Both the position numbers and the translations under genes were made by a program. Positions 33,940 through 35,501 of a DNA stretch of 35,501 bases are shown in pieces. The stretch spans positions 1-35,501 of the forward strand of contig JAFDZU010000081.1 of assembly GCA_018266765.1 (NCBI GenBank), read 5' to 3'. Every line of letters begins with the position of its first letter. Position 1 is the first letter of the stretch. Source of the stretch: Bacteroidota bacterium. Its GTDB lineage: Bacteria > Bacteroidota > Ignavibacteria > Kapaibacteriales > UBA961. A model generated the notes under the pieces. The model was given only the letters and a program-made list of their open reading frames with translations, was not told the DNA's origin and ran no database searches.

Positions 33940-35268
33940 ATGACGGATACCTTAGAATTAAAACAACGTCTTCTTGCAGAATTTTCAACTCGTGAACAGT
34001 TGCTCAATGGCAGTCGTGAAACTCCACTTCACATTCTACGCCAAGATGCAATGAACCGTTTTGACGAACTCGGATTTCCTACCATTCGTCACGAAGAATG
34101 GAAATATGCCAATATTATGCCTGCGCTTTTGATACCATTTTCAAGCGCACAACCATCAAACCTGACTTCTGATGAAGTTTGCAACTTTTATCTTGAAGGA
34201 ATTGAAGCAAATATACTCGTGTTTGTTAATGGATATTTTGCACCGGAACATTCAAAGTTTATTTCATCGGAAGTAATGATGAGTAACTTTGAAGCATCTC
34301 TAAAAACTCCGATAGAAAATTCTCGATTTGCTAAAATATCGGGTTATAAAAATGAATCATTTACGGCATTAAATACCGCACTTTCAAATGACGGAGCGTG
34401 GATTTCAATTCCTGACGGAGTAATACTTACCAATCCGATTCATATTCTTATGATTACCGATTCACGGGAATATTCTCCGATACTTCATCCTCGTCATACT
34501 ATTCATTGTGGCGATAGAAGCGAAGCAACTATTATATATTCATCGCATACGATTGGTGAAAATTCCGGTTTTACAAATTCTGTATCAGAAATTTCAGTCG
34601 GACAAAATGCCAAGCTCCATCAGTATATTATTCAGAATGACAGCGATTTATCGTATGCAGTCAATAGTTCTTATGTTCATCAAGAACGTAACAGTACATA
34701 TTCGGTGGTAACGGTTTCGCTTAGTGGTAAGTTTGTGAGAAACAATCATACTTCAAAACTTGCAGGTGAAAATTCTGTGGCAAATTTCTATGGTTTAGTA
34801 ATTGGTGGTAGCAAGCAACTTATTGATAATCATACTCTTGCTGATCATTCTGTGCCTCATTGTCAGAGTAATGAACTCTATAAATATATTCTTGATGACC
34901 GTTCGACCGGTGTATTCAACGGAAAAATTATTGTTCGTCCTGATGCACAAAAAACAAATGCTTATCAGTCAAACAAAACGATACTTCTTTCGGATACAGC
35001 AACAATCAACACAAAACCGCAACTTGAAATATTTGCCGATGATGTGAAGTGTTCGCATGGTGCGACTAGTGGGCAATTAGACGAAGAATCGTTGTTTTAT
35101 TTGCGTTCAAGAGGTATTCCTGCCGACAAAGCACGAGCTTTATTGCTCCATGCTTTTGCATCAGATGTATTAAATCATATAGCAATCGCTCCACTCAGGG
35201 ATTCCCTTGATAAAAGCATTGCAACGCGTCTACATGATGAGAGTGAAATTGCATTACTAGTGGAATAA
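33940..35268 (+). CDS. sufD: Fe-S cluster assembly protein SufD
   Basis: The 442-residue partner of SufB. The N-terminal helical part includes FPTIRHEEWKYANIMP, followed by the right-handed beta-helix. The C-terminal core has SNELYKYILDDRSTGVFNGK, VRPDAQKTNAYQSNKTILLS and DDVKCSHGATSGQLDEESLF with the conserved His, then YLRSRGI. It lies 50 bp after sufC and 36 bp before sufS, all on one strand. Confidence 0.95.
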   Translation: MTDTLELKQRLLAEFSTREQLLNGSRETPLHILRQDAMNRFDELGFPTIRHEEWKYANIMPALLIPFSSAQPSNLTSDEVCNFYLEGIEANILVFVNGYFAPEHSKFISSEVMMSNFEASLKTPIENSRFAKISGYKNESFTALNTALSNDGAWISIPDGVILTNPIHILMITDSREYSPILHPRHTIHCGDRSEATIIYSSHTIGENSGFTNSVSEISVGQNAKLHQYIIQNDSDLSYAVNSSYVHQERNSTYSVVTVSLSGKFVRNNHTSKLAGENSVANFYGLVIGGSKQLIDNHTLADHSVPHCQSNELYKYILDDRSTGVFNGKIIVRPDAQKTNAYQSNKTILLSDTATINTKPQLEIFADDVKCSHGATSGQLDEESLFYLRSRGIPADKARALLLHAFASDVLNHIAIAPLRDSLDKSIATRLHDESEIALLVE

Positions 35269-35304
35269 GCAACCGAAACAATCACAATTATTGAGATACA
35301 TTCT

Positions 35305-35501
35305 ATGAATACTCCCATCAATAGCACGATTATTCGTCAAGATTTTCCGATTTTACACCAAAAAATCTATGGTAAGCCGCTTATCTATCTCGACAATGCT
35401 GCGACTACTCAGAAACCGCAGGTAGTTATTGATTCAGTTCCTAACTACTATTCACGTTACAATAGTAATATTCATCGTGGTGTACATTATTTAAGTCAGC
35501 A
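35305..35501 (+). CDS. sufS: Cysteine desulfurase SufS, 5' part only
   Basis: The first 65 codons are present and the gene runs off the window end. The sequence [20 protein letters not shown], then [10 protein letters not shown] and [11 protein letters not shown], is the standard N-terminus of SufS/CsdA. This PLP enzyme takes sulfur from cysteine for the SufBCD scaffold. The PLP lysine and catalytic Cys lie beyond the window. It is the fifth gene of the suf operon. Confidence 0.93.
   Translation, partial: MNTPINSTIIRQDFPILHQKIYGKPLIYLDNAATTQKPQVVIDSVPNYYSRYNSNIHRGVHYLSQ

Noticed and set aside
1-35501. tRNA/rRNA genes or defence systems
   Set aside because: I looked for T-loop-like GTTCRANYC segments in intergenic regions and for nuclease/toxin/restriction motifs and found none; AddA is a repair enzyme here, with no defence partner.

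Overview
The window looks like chromosome from a member of the Bacteroidota/Chlorobi (FCB) superphylum, most like the Ignavibacteria/Kapabacteria branch. Four things suggest this: a C-terminal type IX secretion (T9SS) sorting domain, Bacteroidetes-type -7 boxes (TAnnTTTG) upstream of several genes, an AtpB with a long His-rich N-terminal extension, and an F0F1 cluster (atpI-B-E-F-H-A-G) without the beta and epsilon genes. Base composition is AT-rich throughout. The lineage is inferred from gene content only.

Positions 1-5800 are an accessory surface-protein region. A two-gene cassette (T9SS cargo plus lipoprotein) is present twice. In the first copy only the last part of the cargo gene survives, next to a fragment of an IS110-family transposase; its lipoprotein gene (605-1621) is intact. 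In the second copy the cargo (to 4571) has a YadA-like head, an S74 intramolecular chaperone, a coiled coil and a T9SS tail, followed by a paralogous lipoprotein (4597-5592). The cargo gene carries seven copies of a 7-bp repeat between a well-placed start codon (1756) and its signal peptide. Seven copies put the two out of frame, so this looks like a phase-variable gene captured in the OFF state.

Positions 5800-18030 are mostly housekeeping: an FtsW/RodA glycosyltransferase, the ATP synthase cluster with a heptose epimerase gene (hldD) inserted between atpA and atpG, and a hairpin terminator between atpE and atpF. A PspC/LiaF-like envelope-stress pair follows. On the minus strand are a VanZ-like protein, the NAD(P)HX repair enzyme and a small unknown gene. 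A gene-free AT-rich stretch (17990-18552) separates these from the next block.

Positions 18553-31137 hold an AddA-type helicase-nuclease, carboxypeptidase Taq, a RodZ-like protein, arabinose-5-phosphate isomerase with a HIT protein, a lipoprotein gene broken by one in-frame stop, a 2-oxoacid dehydrogenase E2 with two lipoyl domains, a cobalamin-type binding protein and an acyl-CoA thioesterase. hldD and the arabinose-5-phosphate isomerase both feed LPS inner-core/Kdo synthesis.

Positions 31138-35501 are a suf iron-sulfur assembly operon: an Rrf2-family regulator, sufB, sufC, sufD and the start of sufS, which runs off the window. Two operator-like sites lie at its promoter, one of them in the spacer between the -33 and -7 boxes. 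No tRNA, rRNA, CRISPR array or complete mobile element was recognised.
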